Positions 7,605 to 15,302 are shown, counted from the stretch's first letter. The stretch is DNA of 21,173 bases from Armatimonadetes bacterium UBA5352 (GCA_002411015.1 DHPY01000122.1:1329-22501); one strand, 5' to 3'. Notes: a model not told the origin generated them from the letters alone. Numbers and translations are program-made.

Positions 7605-7813
7605 CGTAAAGACTGCGACGGAGACCAGTAAGCGCAGCGTAGAGGGTCAACAGAGAGGGGCCGCCGAAGGCTGAGAGTGCCCCGTCCTGTCGCTGCACCC
7701 AAGTTTCACTCCCGAGTCGCGCCCCGAACCGCCCCCCGTGGGGGCCAAGTAAGCGGCGTCGGAGCCCTCCCGTTACGAGGGCGCACCCCACCTGATGGGT
7801 GGTATACCGGAAG
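7605..7813 (+). promoter_or_regulatory. T-box riboswitch, phenylalanine specifier (UUC), ahead of pheST
   Basis: This leader senses uncharged tRNA-Phe. Stem I is closed by GACT (7611-7614) with AGTC (7715-7718). The loop-E AGTA is at 7627-7630. An upper stem GCAGCG (7634-7639) pairs with CGCTGC (7691-7696). The distal AGAGAG is at 7652-7657, a GGGGC/GCCCC stem (7657-7661 with 7679-7683) follows, and the apical GNUG is GCTG at 7670-7673. In the 3' side of the specifier loop the pattern NNN-AC..GAG gives TTC at 7705-7707, a Phe codon. A second AGTA (7749-7752) lies in the stem II region and a GCCCTC/GAGGGC hairpin spans 7764-7782. The T-box core GGGTGGTATACCGG begins at 7797, with TGGT (7800-7803) complementary to an ACCA acceptor end. 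The downstream pheST genes agree with the specifier. The core departs from canonical GGGTGGNACCGCG. Confidence 0.9.
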
Positions 7814-7855
7814 CCCCGCACGCTTTCGTCCCTGGGACGAGCTTGCGGGGTTTCT
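7814..7855 (+). terminator. Terminator hairpin of the pheST T-box
   Basis: CCCCGCA (7814-7820) pairs with TGCGGGG (7844-7850). The stem continues inward through GCT/AGC and CGTCC/GGACG, with one mismatch and a two-T bulge, and is followed by TTTCT. The position right after the T-box core is where the class I terminator lies. The T run is short, so termination may be leaky. Confidence 0.7.
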
Positions 7856-7980
7856 CCAGTTCCGGTGGCTGGTCAGCCGATGAGCCGCCGGGGCGATGAT
7901 GGTGAGGTAAGGAACCGGTGCGGCGGACGCCCTCGCCCGCATACACTGAAGGTCACCGGGCATTCGAGAGGTTGATAGCG
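7856..7980 (+). other. pheS leader downstream of the T-box, with a second hairpin
   Basis: About 125 bases before pheS. CCGGTGGCT (7862-7870) can pair with AGCCGCCGG (7883-7891), nine pairs including one G-U. No T run follows. The ribosome binding site GAGAGG (7966-7971) is 9 bases ahead of the pheS ATG. No gene is evident here. Confidence 0.45.
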
Positions 7981-9000
7981 ATGGAAGAGAGACTGAAGGA
8001 CCTGTCCATGAGAGCGCGGGCCGCCCTTGAGGGCGCCAGGAGCCTCGATGAGCTTGAGGAGGCGCGAGCGCGCTACCTCGGCCGGAGCGGGCTCCTACGG
8101 GAGATCCAGCAGGGCATCCGCGACGTGGCCCAGGAGCTGCGGCCGCGCATTGGCCAGCTCATCAACACCACGAAGGCGGACCTCGAGCGCATCCTCGAAG
8201 AGCGCCGCGGGGCGCTGGAGGAGCTGAAGATCCACGAGCGCGGCGATGAGCAGCTCATCGACGTGACGCTGCCCGGACGCGCGCAGTACTCAGCGGGCCG
8301 CCACCCGCTCCTCGCTACCCTTGATGACATGCTGGAGATATTCCTCGGCCTCGGCTACACCATCGCATCCGGGCCGGAGGTCGAGAACTACCACTACGGC
8401 TTCGAGGCGCTCAACTACCCGGCGGATCACCCGGCGATGGACGAGCAGGCCACATTCTACATCGCCGAAGACGTCCTCCTGCGCAGCCAGACCTCCACCG
8501 TGCAGATTCGCGTGATGGAGGCGCAGGAGCCGCCGGTGCGCGTGGTAGTGCCAGGCCGCTGCTTCCGCCGCGACACCATGGACGCCACCCACTCGCACAC
8601 CTTCCATCAGCTTGAGGGCCTGTGCGTGGACGAGGGCGTGACCTTCGCCGACCTCAAGGGTACCCTGCTGGCCTTCGGCCGCGGGATGTTCGGCGAGGAC
8701 ACGCAGGTGCGCTTCCGCCCGGACTTCTTCCCGTTCACCGAGCCGAGCGCGGAGTTCGCCGTCACCTGCTTCAACTGCCATGGCGACGGCTGCCGCATCT
8801 GCAAGGGCAGCGGCTGGATCGAGCTTGGCGGTGCAGGCATGGTGGACCCGAACGTGCTCGCCGGCGTCGGCTACGACACCGAGCGCTACACCGGCTTCGC
8901 CTTCGGCGTGGGCATCGAGCGCTTCGCCATGAACCGCTACGGCATCCCCGACATGCGCCTGCTCTACAGCGGGGACATGCGCCTGCTGAGGCAGTTCTGA
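7981..9000 (+). CDS. pheS: Phenylalanyl-tRNA synthetase alpha subunit
   Basis: A 339-residue catalytic subunit of the (alpha-beta)2 class II synthetase that charges tRNA-Phe. The N-terminal coiled coil covers about residues 1-90. The catalytic core has GRHPLLATLDDMLEIF (106-121), GPEVENYHYGFEALN (131-145), motif 2 around TFHQLEG (207-213), FRPDFFPFTEPSAE (245-258) and motif 3 GFAFGVGIERFAMNRYGI (305-322). A CX2C-X4-CX2C cluster (C263, C266, C271, C274) may bind zinc; similar cysteines occur in many bacterial PheS. I chose ATG 7981 because GAGAGG is 9 bases ahead and relatives start here; the frame reaches back to 7918 without resemblance. It is controlled by the T-box upstream and is followed by pheT after 69 bases. 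Confidence 0.97.
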   Translation: MEERLKDLSMRARAALEGARSLDELEEARARYLGRSGLLREIQQGIRDVAQELRPRIGQLINTTKADLERILEERRGALEELKIHERGDEQLIDVTLPGRAQYSAGRHPLLATLDDMLEIFLGLGYTIASGPEVENYHYGFEALNYPADHPAMDEQATFYIAEDVLLRSQTSTVQIRVMEAQEPPVRVVVPGRCFRRDTMDATHSHTFHQLEGLCVDEGVTFADLKGTLLAFGRGMFGEDTQVRFRPDFFPFTEPSAEFAVTCFNCHGDGCRICKGSGWIELGGAGMVDPNVLAGVGYDTERYTGFAFGVGIERFAMNRYGIPDMRLLYSGDMRLLRQF

Positions 9001-9069
9001 TGCACGCTCCGGGCTGACCGCTCCCGCCTGTCGCCCGTTTCTGGAGAGTTCGACTGGAGGCAGATAACG

Positions 9070-11268
9070 ATGCGCGTTCCATATAGCTGGTTGATGGAGT
9101 ACCTCGAAACCGCCACCCCCGCCGATGAGCTGGCGGAGATCCTGACAATGGGCGGCCTGGAGGTGGAGGAGGTCGAAGAGTGGACATCCGCGGACGGCAA
9201 GGCCCGCGACACCATCCTCATCACCTCCGTGACCTCCAACCGTGGCGACCTGCTCTCGATGGTCGGCGTCGCCCGGCACACCGCCGCTCTTCTGCGCTGC
9301 AACCTCAAGCTCCCGGAGCTCCGCATTGAGGAGACGGACAGCCCGAATGTCGCCGGCAGCGACCTCACTCAGGGCGACACCCGCATTACGATTGATGACC
9401 TCCCCGGCTGCCCGCGCTACAGCGCGCTGCGCCTCGTGGGCGTGCAGATCAGGCCCTCGCCGGACTGGATGCGCCACCGGCTGGAGGCCGCGGGCGTCCG
9501 GCCGCTCGGAAACGTGATCGACGCGACCAATTACGTGCTGCTGGAGCTTGGCCAGCCGCTGCATGCCTTCGACCACAGGCTGCTGGTGCGCGGCCACATC
9601 ATCGTCCGGCGCGCAGAGGACGGCGAGAAGCTCGTCACGATCGACGGCAACACGCGCGAACTCAGCGAGAACGATCTCGTCATCGCCGATGAGAAGGGCG
9701 CCATCGCGCTCGCGGGCGTGATGGGCGGCACCGAGACCGAGATGGGCGAGCGCACTACCGATGTGCTGCTTGAGTCCGCGCACTTCAACCCGACGATGAT
9801 CCGCCGGACCGCCCAGCGCCACGTGATGAGCACCGAGGCCTCCTACCGCTTCGAGCGCTTCGTGGACCCGAACCTCACGCTGCCCGCGCTCGCCCGCGCC
9901 GCGCAGCTCATCCGGCAGACTGCCGGCGGCGAGGTGGCCGGGCCTGCGATAGACGTGCGTGCAGAGGACTTTGCGCGCGAGCCGATCACGCTGCGCCCGG
10001 CGCGCACCAACTGGGTCCTCGGCACTAAGCTGCAGACGCCCGAGCAGGTCGAACTGCTCAAGCGCCTCGGCTTCGGCGTCGAGACCGACACTGCCGCCGC
10101 CGAGGGGGCCGCGCGGGGGCTCCCTGATCGAGACTGGCTGCGCCCGTACCCGAATGAACTGCAGGCGCTTGAACGCATGACCGTCGCCGTGCCCACGCGC
10201 CGGCCAGACATCGAGCGCGAGATAGACCTCATCGAGGAGATCGCGATCATCTACGGCTACAACAACATGCCGACCACCCTCCCCGGCGCGATCGCCAGCG
10301 CGGGCGTGCGCACCCGCGAGCAGAAGCTCGAGAGCCGCGTGAGCGAGGTCATGCGCGGCGCCGGGATCTGCGAGAACGTGAGCTACTCGATGATGGGCGG
10401 CTGCGACCTCGATTTCCTCTGCCTGGTGCCCGAGGCGCCAGAACGTGAGGCGCTGTGCCTGCGCGATCCGGCGGCGGAGAACCAGGAGCTGATGCGCACG
10501 ACGCTGCTGCCGGGCCTGCTCGTGGCCGCGCAGCACAACGTGCGGCGCCGCGTGGACACGGTGGCGCTGTTCGAGATCGGCCGCGTCTTCCTCGGCCGCG
10601 GCGAGGGAGTGCTCCCCGAGGAGCGCCAGAAGCTGGCCGCCATCTGCATGGGCAGCTCCCGCGTGTCCACCTGGAATCTGCCGAACGAGTACCAGGAGAT
10701 GGACTTCTACTGGCTGAAGGGCGTCATCGAGCAGCTCTGCGGGCGGCTGAACGTCACAGGCCTGACTTTCGAGCGCGCCGACCGATCGTCACTGCACCCC
10801 GGCCGCTCCGCCACAGTGATCGTTGACGGGGAGCAGATCGGCCACCTCGGCGAGATCTCTCGCGAGGTGCAGCGGGCCTACGACCTGCCCTCGCCCGCGG
10901 TCCTGCTGGAGATCGATCTCGACACGCTGATTGCGAAGGCGGACCTGCTCGCGCAGTACGCGCCGCAGCCTCGCTTCCCGGCGGTGAACCGCGACCTGGC
11001 GTTGGTGGTGGATCAGGATGAGGCACATTCGGGGACGCATCTGATCGAGGCCGCTGAGCGCTCCGGCGGCGAGCTGTTGGAGAGCGTGAGCATCTTCGAC
11101 GTCTACGCGGACCCGGAGCGCCTTGGCGCCGGCCGGAAGTCGGTGGCGATGCGGCTGGTCTTCCGCGATCCGGACCGCACGCTGACTGATGAAGAGGTTG
11201 ACGAGGCTATGCGGGGGATCATCCAGCACATGGAGCGCAAGCTGCGCGCCGAAGCGCGCACGTGGTAG
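9070..11268 (+). CDS. pheT: Phenylalanyl-tRNA synthetase beta subunit, lacking the OB tRNA-binding domain
   Basis: A 732-residue structural and editing subunit of PheRS. It begins MRVPYSWLMEYLETATPADE and reaches GGLEVEEVEEW. It then passes within about 12 residues to ILITSVTSNRGDLLSMVGVA, a segment normally reached only after the roughly 110-residue EMAPII/OB-fold domain B2. The rest is regular: B3/B4 with GVRPLGNVIDATNYVLLEL and GQPLHAFD; B5 with VAVPTRRPDIEREIDLIEEI and YGYNNMP; the core domain with RTTLLPGLL; and a C-terminal FDX-ACB domain (about 638-732) starting PRFPAVNRDLALVVDQ. A short insert near AAAEGAARGLPDRDW lies inside B5. Bacterial PheT is usually close to 800 residues, so the length deficit matches the missing domain. 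The reading frame is continuous, so this is not a frameshift. Confidence 0.96.
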   Translation: MRVPYSWLMEYLETATPADELAEILTMGGLEVEEVEEWTSADGKARDTILITSVTSNRGDLLSMVGVARHTAALLRCNLKLPELRIEETDSPNVAGSDLTQGDTRITIDDLPGCPRYSALRLVGVQIRPSPDWMRHRLEAAGVRPLGNVIDATNYVLLELGQPLHAFDHRLLVRGHIIVRRAEDGEKLVTIDGNTRELSENDLVIADEKGAIALAGVMGGTETEMGERTTDVLLESAHFNPTMIRRTAQRHVMSTEASYRFERFVDPNLTLPALARAAQLIRQTAGGEVAGPAIDVRAEDFAREPITLRPARTNWVLGTKLQTPEQVELLKRLGFGVETDTAAAEGAARGLPDRDWLRPYPNELQALERMTVAVPTRRPDIEREIDLIEEIAIIYGYNNMPTTLPGAIASAGVRTREQKLESRVSEVMRGAGICENVSYSMMGGCDLDFLCLVPEAPEREALCLRDPAAENQELMRTTLLPGLLVAAQHNVRRRVDTVALFEIGRVFLGRGEGVLPEERQKLAAICMGSSRVSTWNLPNEYQEMDFYWLKGVIEQLCGRLNVTGLTFERADRSSLHPGRSATVIVDGEQIGHLGEISREVQRAYDLPSPAVLLEIDLDTLIAKADLLAQYAPQPRFPAVNRDLALVVDQDEAHSGTHLIEAAERSGGELLESVSIFDVYADPERLGAGRKSVAMRLVFRDPDRTLTDEEVDEAMRGIIQHMERKLRAEARTW

Positions 11269-11289
11269 AGGCAGTCCTATGGCGGCGAT

Positions 11290-11314
11290 GGAGGCGGGCC
11301 GAGGTCCCGCCTCC
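11290..11314. terminator. Hairpin between convergent pheT and the sugar transferase gene
   Basis: GGAGGCGGG (11290-11298) pairs perfectly with CCCGCCTCC (11306-11314) around a 7-base loop. It sits 21 bases after the pheT stop and 7 bases before the stop of the converging gene. No T run follows on either strand, so a shared bidirectional terminator is an inference from position. Confidence 0.5.
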
Positions 11315-11321
11315 GTCTCGC

Positions 11322-12725
11322 TCAATACGCCCCCTTTCCGAACAGCACCACCGGTGCCGTCCGGAGGATGATCAGCAGGTCCATCGTCAGCGAGCGGTTG
11401 TTGATGTAGTAGAAGTCGTACTCGATGTTCTCCACCAGCGGCAGGTCCTTGCGTCCGAGGATCTGCCACAGCCCCGTCAGCCCCGGGCGCACCTCCAGCC
11501 GCAGGCGCTGCCATGGCTGGTAGTGCTCCACCAGGAACGGCATCTCCGGCCGCGGCCCCACCAGCGACATCTCCCCCCGCAGCACGTTGGCAAGCTGCGG
11601 CAGCTCATCGAGGCTGAAGCGCCGCAGCCACCGGCCAACCGGCGTTATCCGCTCGTCCTCATCATGCACCGGTGAGGGCGCGTACGGGTCCGCATCGCAG
11701 CGCATCGTGCGGAACTTCAGCATCGTGAACGGGCGCCCCTTGAAGCCGATTCGCGTCTGCTCAAAGATCGCGCTCCCGCCCGTCTCGCGGCGGATAAGCG
11801 GCGGCACAATCAGCCACACTGCAGCGGTCAGGATCAGCAGCAGCAGGCTTGCCAGCACGTCCAGCGCCCGCTTCACGGCCTCCTGCCAGAGGGCGAAGTG
11901 CCTGCGCCGCAGCGGCACCACAGGCAGGTCCGCGACGCCCTCGATCTCCATGCTCCCCGTGAGAAGCTCCAGCGGCCCCGCCATGAGGTCGAAGTGCACC
12001 GGCAGGTCGCTGCACTCGGCGATCAGCCCCATCAGGCGGTCCACCTCGAGCCTCGGCTGTGCGACCAGCACCTCGTCTATGCTGTGCTCGATGCAGATTG
12101 CCCGCAGGTCCTCCAGCCGGCCGAGCACCGGCAGCCCGGAAACGCTTTCGGGCAGATCCTGTCGCCCGCAGATGAAGCCGACGAGCTGATAGCCGAAGGC
12201 CCGGTAGCGCCCGACACGCTCTGCCACTATCTGCCCGAGCTCTCCGCAGCCGACGATGGCCGTGCGTGAGGCGGCCTCCGGGCGGCTGAAGCGGCTCTGG
12301 CGGTACTGCGCGAGCAGCGAGCGCTCGATCACGGCAAGGGTGCTCCCGAGGAGCCAGAAGAGGATCAGCATCGCACGGGAGTAGTCGAAATGCGAGAAGA
12401 ACGAGGCGGCGGCCACGAGCATCGTGGCCACGGCCACCGCGCTGAGTGTCGCGATCGCCTCGGAGAAACGCGAGTGGAAGCGGCCGACGTCGTAGAGGTC
12501 GCGCGCGTAGAAAGCGAGCAGCCAGAGGCCAACGACTACCGGCGCGGCGGTCGCGTAGAGCTCCGGTGGATGGCCCAGGCGCGAGAGGAGGAACTCGGGG
12601 GCATGGTAACGCAGCACGTATGACAGCGCGATGGCGGCGATGCACACGATCGCGTCGCCCGCCACCATGGCTGCGATAATGCGCCGCTCGAAGCGCTGTC
12701 TCGGCGTTAGAACCGTCCGGTTCAC
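11322..12725 (-). CDS. Polyprenyl-phosphate sugar phosphotransferase (exopolysaccharide initiation)
   Basis: A 467-residue membrane enzyme of the WbaP/polyisoprenyl-phosphate hexose-1-phosphate transferase type. It would move a sugar phosphate from a UDP-sugar to undecaprenyl phosphate to start surface polysaccharide repeat units. Four N-terminal membrane segments lie near residues 17-37, 57-73, 90-109 and 117-133. A Rossmann-like CoA_binding_3 region starts at RTAIVGCGELGQIV (154-167). A re-entrant hydrophobic helix (288-310) leads into the catalytic domain with FEQTRIGFKGRPFTMLKFRT (321-340), DELPQLANVLRGEMSLVGPRP (start 373) and RPGLTGLWQILGR (413-425). The start is GTG 12725; no strong ribosome binding site is visible. 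It converges with pheT and may serve the same glycan as the glycosyltransferases at 1-2238, although they are not adjacent. Confidence 0.93.
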   Translation of the reverse strand: MNRTVLTPRQRFERRIIAAMVAGDAIVCIAAIALSYVLRYHAPEFLLSRLGHPPELYATAAPVVVGLWLLAFYARDLYDVGRFHSRFSEAIATLSAVAVATMLVAAASFFSHFDYSRAMLILFWLLGSTLAVIERSLLAQYRQSRFSRPEAASRTAIVGCGELGQIVAERVGRYRAFGYQLVGFICGRQDLPESVSGLPVLGRLEDLRAICIEHSIDEVLVAQPRLEVDRLMGLIAECSDLPVHFDLMAGPLELLTGSMEIEGVADLPVVPLRRRHFALWQEAVKRALDVLASLLLLILTAAVWLIVPPLIRRETGGSAIFEQTRIGFKGRPFTMLKFRTMRCDADPYAPSPVHDEDERITPVGRWLRRFSLDELPQLANVLRGEMSLVGPRPEMPFLVEHYQPWQRLRLEVRPGLTGLWQILGRKDLPLVENIEYDFYYINNRSLTMDLLIILRTAPVVLFGKGAY

Positions 12726-12815
12726 GCTCGGATCATCTCGTGCGGATGCGGCCGTCGGCTACAGGCTCTTTGAGGGGTATGCGCGACGGAGGTTTCGCCC
12801 GATAGTTGCCAATAC

Positions 12816-12833
12816 CTCGCGTGGCTACGCGAG
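12816..12833 (-). terminator. Small hairpin over the stop of the GspF/GspE-like gene
   Basis: CTCGCGT (12816-12822) pairs with ACGCGAG (12827-12833) around GGCT. It overlaps the TAG stop at 12827-12825. There is no T run after it on the minus strand, so a terminator role is uncertain. The next 90 bases to the sugar transferase start show no clear promoter. Confidence 0.3.
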
Positions 12834-13544
12834 TCGCCGATCGCGCGGCATCAGCGTCATCTCCACGTGCTGGCCGATGCCGTCCTCATCGGGGATCGCC
12901 TGCACCGCAATCGTCCAATCGCCCTGATCGGTGGTGTTGAACTGGATCGTGCCCACCGACGGTTCGGCGATCCAGTAGGGGATGTCCGCCATGAGCTTGA
13001 TGCGCCTGCACAGCGGCGCGAACAGCCCGCAGTCTATCTGCTGCAGCTCCTGCCAGCGGCCGCACACCTCGACCTCAGCCACCCCGCCCTCGGAGCCGCC
13101 CGCGAGCCGCAGCCGCCGCGCCCCCAACTCGATGGCTCGCATGATCAGCCGGCGCGAGATCGCTACCGCCGGCGCGGGGGCGGACTGCTCGGCAAGCTCC
13201 GCGAGGCGCTCACGCGTGGTCCGCGGCACGTTCAGCGCGGCAGACTGATGCAGGCACTCGCCGACGGTGACAAGCGCCTCCGCCAGTCTCCCGTTCGCCT
13301 CACCCGCAAGCGCGGCGGCGCGCAGGATCGGCGGGAAGATGTCGTCGAACTCCGCGATCCGCTGCCCGATCGAATCACCCGCCTGCACCGATGCCTGCAG
13401 CGCCACGGTCACCGCCGCGAGCGGCTCGATCTCCTGCGCCACAACCTCCAGCGCGCCCAGTGGCGGCACATCGAGCAACAGCAGCTCACCCAGCTCCCGG
13501 CACCACAGCGCCATCACAGCCCGCTCGACTCGTCGCTGCTCCAT
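12825..13544 (-). CDS. Apparent fusion of a GspF/PilC segment and a GspE/PilB-like non-ATPase domain
   Basis: A 239-residue soluble-looking protein. Residues about 10-92 resemble the cytoplasmic four-helix repeat of GspF/PilC inner-membrane platform proteins: CRELGELLLLDVPPLGALE, QAGDSIGQRI, then IFPPILRAAALAGEANGRL followed by AEALVTVGECL. Residues about 125-239 resemble the N2 region of type II secretion/type IV pilus ATPases: AIELGARRLRLAGG matches the usual 'A...GASDIHIEP' helix-strand, then a VEVCGRWQEL strand, PLCRRIKLMADIPYWIAEP matching 'RIKvmA.ldiaE', and GTIQF. There is no Walker A or B, no membrane helix and no rest of GspF. The start ATG 13544 has GGGAG 5 bases ahead. No other pilus or secretion genes are in the window. 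Both domain calls are by eye; a regulatory or adaptor role is only a guess. Confidence 0.6.
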   Translation of the reverse strand: MEQRRVERAVMALWCRELGELLLLDVPPLGALEVVAQEIEPLAAVTVALQASVQAGDSIGQRIAEFDDIFPPILRAAALAGEANGRLAEALVTVGECLHQSAALNVPRTTRERLAELAEQSAPAPAVAISRRLIMRAIELGARRLRLAGGSEGGVAEVEVCGRWQELQQIDCGLFAPLCRRIKLMADIPYWIAEPSVGTIQFNTTDQGDWTIAVQAIPDEDGIGQHVEMTLMPRDRRLA

Positions 13545-13562
13545 GGCAACTCCCGTTTTCCG

Positions 13563-14138
13563 TCAGTCGCCACGCATGGCGCGCACGGCCGCCGCGCCCT
13601 TCTCCCGAGCCTCCTCGAGCACCCCATCCATCTCCGCGACCTGCCCGAGCCGCGCGGCGTTCACCGCCATATCGCCCAGGTAGCGCGCCTTGAAGTTCCG
13701 CGCCCAGACCTTGATGGGGTCGAGCACCCAGTGGCTCTGGTCCTCGGTCGGTGCGCCGTAGGCGGTGATCGCGAAGATCCCGCAGCCCTCCATCCCCTCG
13801 CGCAGCCACGGCGCCATGTAGTAGGCGCTCTGGCGGTCTATGAGGCACTTGAGCTGCGCGGAGACGCCCTGCCAGTAGACGGGGCTCGCGTAGACCACGA
13901 TATTCGCGGCCGCCATCCGCTCGAGGACCATGCGGGCATCATCGTCAGAGCGGATGTCGTCGCGCATGGCGAAGTCATCGCCCACCGGGCCGATCGGGCG
14001 GATGTTCATCTCGTCGAGGAAGAACTTCTCGACCTCCGCGCCCTCGGATCTCGCGCCCTCAAGGAACGCGTCGGTCATCAGGTCCGTGTTCCCTCCCCTG
14101 CGCGGGCTCCCGCACAGCGCGACGACGGTGATTGCCAT
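13563..14138 (-). CDS. NADPH-dependent FMN reductase / flavodoxin-fold protein
   Basis: A 191-residue flavoprotein of the NAD(P)H-dependent FMN reductase or iron-sulfur flavoprotein family, probably cytoplasmic. The FMN phosphate loop is GSPRRGGNTD (residues 10-19). The flavin-contact segment ASPVYWQGVSAQLKCLIDR follows after a DDxRMVLERMAAANIVV region. In related iron-sulfur flavoproteins the stretch after the first helix carries a compact cysteine cluster. Here the equivalent NIRPIGPVGDDFAMRDDI has no cysteine, so a 4Fe-4S cluster is not expected. The start ATG 14138 has GAGGAGG 8 bases ahead. It lies 18 bases upstream of the GspF/GspE-like gene and 27 bases downstream of the SPFH gene, so the three are probably co-transcribed. 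Substrate unknown. Confidence 0.82.
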   Translation of the reverse strand: MAITVVALCGSPRRGGNTDLMTDAFLEGARSEGAEVEKFFLDEMNIRPIGPVGDDFAMRDDIRSDDDARMVLERMAAANIVVYASPVYWQGVSAQLKCLIDRQSAYYMAPWLREGMEGCGIFAITAYGAPTEDQSHWVLDPIKVWARNFKARYLGDMAVNAARLGQVAEMDGVLEEAREKGAAAVRAMRGD

Positions 14139-14165
14139 CTCAGTGCCCTCCTCAGGACGCGATCG

Positions 14166-15218
14166 CTAGCCGCCAACCTTCGCGCCACACTCCGGGCAGA
14201 AGCGCGCACCCGGCGGCACCGGGTGACCGTTCGGGCAGGTCGCGGGCTGCCCGGGCATGGGAGCGCCGCACTCCGGGCAGAACTTCGAGCCCGCCGCCAC
14301 CACGTGCCCATTCGGGCATGTCGTCGTGCCGAGAGTCGGCGCCGCCTCGCTCTCAGGTGAGGCCTGCGCGCGCTGCTGGGGCGTGAGTGCCTGCGAGAAA
14401 AGCTGTGCCATGGTGACGCCGAGGCCGAGGCCGGCGCCGGTGGCCGCCGCTCCGCCAGCGTCACCGCCACCCTTCGCGAGATCGCCGATCGCCTGCGCCG
14501 TCCGGTACTGCGTGAACTTCTGCATGTCCCCGACGGCGCCCATGCGCGAGCGCTCGTCGATCATCTCATTGACCTCATCAGGCGGGGTGACCGCATCGAT
14601 GAGGAAGTTCTCCAGCACCATCCCGTAGTTGCGGAAGTCGCTGGTGAGTCGCGCCTTCGTCGCTGCGCCAAGCTCGTCGTACTTGCTGGCGAGGTCAAAG
14701 ATGCTCGTCAGCGTGGTGCCGAGCATGTCATTGAAGCGCGAGATGATGAAGTCTCGCAGCCACGCGCCGACCATCTCCGTGTCATAGCGATGCTCGGTGC
14801 CGACAACCTTGTTCACGAAGAGCTGCGGGTCGTCTATGCGCATGGTGAACAGGCCATACGCCCGCAGGCGGACGGCGCCAAGCTCGGCATCGCGGAAGAT
14901 CACCGGGACCGGCGTCCCCCACTTGAGGTTGGTGAAGGTCCGCATGTTGACGAAGTAGACTTCAGCCTGGAAGGGCGTGCGGCCGCCGAACGGGATGTTG
15001 ATGATCCGCTCGAGCAGCGGGAGGTTTGCGGTGGTGAGGGTGTGACGCCCCGGCCCGAAGGTATCGAGCGCTTTGCCGTCGCGGAAGAACACCGCCGCCT
15101 GGCTCTCGCGCACCGTCAACTGCGCTCCCCACGAGATATCGGCCTGGCCGTACTGCGGCCAGCGATGTACGATCTCATCACCCGTTTCGTCGGTCCACTC
15201 CACTACATCGATCGCCAT
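14166..15218 (-). CDS. SPFH-domain protein with C-terminal double zinc ribbon (YdjI-like)
   Basis: A 350-residue protein. Residues about 1-215 match the SPFH/band-7 type often annotated 'virion core protein' and represented by B. subtilis YdjI: VVEWTDETGDEIVHRWPQ, RESQAAVFFRDGKALDTFGPG, RHTLTTANLPLL, VYFVNMRTFTNLKWGTP and AYGLFTMRIDDPQLFV. A segment near 205-240 has TPPDEVNEMIDERSRMG. A Gly/Ala-rich stretch (about 250-275) leads to two zinc ribbons at 301-318 and 328-345, each of the form CPNGH...FCPECG. YdjI homologues gather at membranes with PspA-type proteins; no PspA is in this window. The start ATG 15218 has GAGGAGG about 9 bases ahead. It is 84 bases downstream of the DUF4178-like gene. 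Confidence 0.88.
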   Translation of the reverse strand: MAIDVVEWTDETGDEIVHRWPQYGQADISWGAQLTVRESQAAVFFRDGKALDTFGPGRHTLTTANLPLLERIINIPFGGRTPFQAEVYFVNMRTFTNLKWGTPVPVIFRDAELGAVRLRAYGLFTMRIDDPQLFVNKVVGTEHRYDTEMVGAWLRDFIISRFNDMLGTTLTSIFDLASKYDELGAATKARLTSDFRNYGMVLENFLIDAVTPPDEVNEMIDERSRMGAVGDMQKFTQYRTAQAIGDLAKGGGDAGGAAATGAGLGLGVTMAQLFSQALTPQQRAQASPESEAAPTLGTTTCPNGHVVAAGSKFCPECGAPMPGQPATCPNGHPVPPGARFCPECGAKVGG

Positions 15219-15302
15219 CGAACACGACCTCCTCTACGCAGGCGCTTCTGCGGATCACACACCATCGTTCCCGGCGAACAGTCTCCAACTGCACGCGGAC
15301 AG

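Noticed and set aside
8290..10536. A 748-codon open frame on the minus strand across pheS and pheT
   Set aside because: It is antisense to two clearly identified genes, rich in Ala, Arg, His and Val, and has no recognisable domain. Long antisense frames are expected from strong third-position GC bias.
12867..14360. A 497-codon plus-strand open frame opposite the flavoprotein and GspF/GspE-like genes
   Set aside because: It spans several minus-strand genes in antisense, with Arg/His/Leu-biased composition and no family resemblance.
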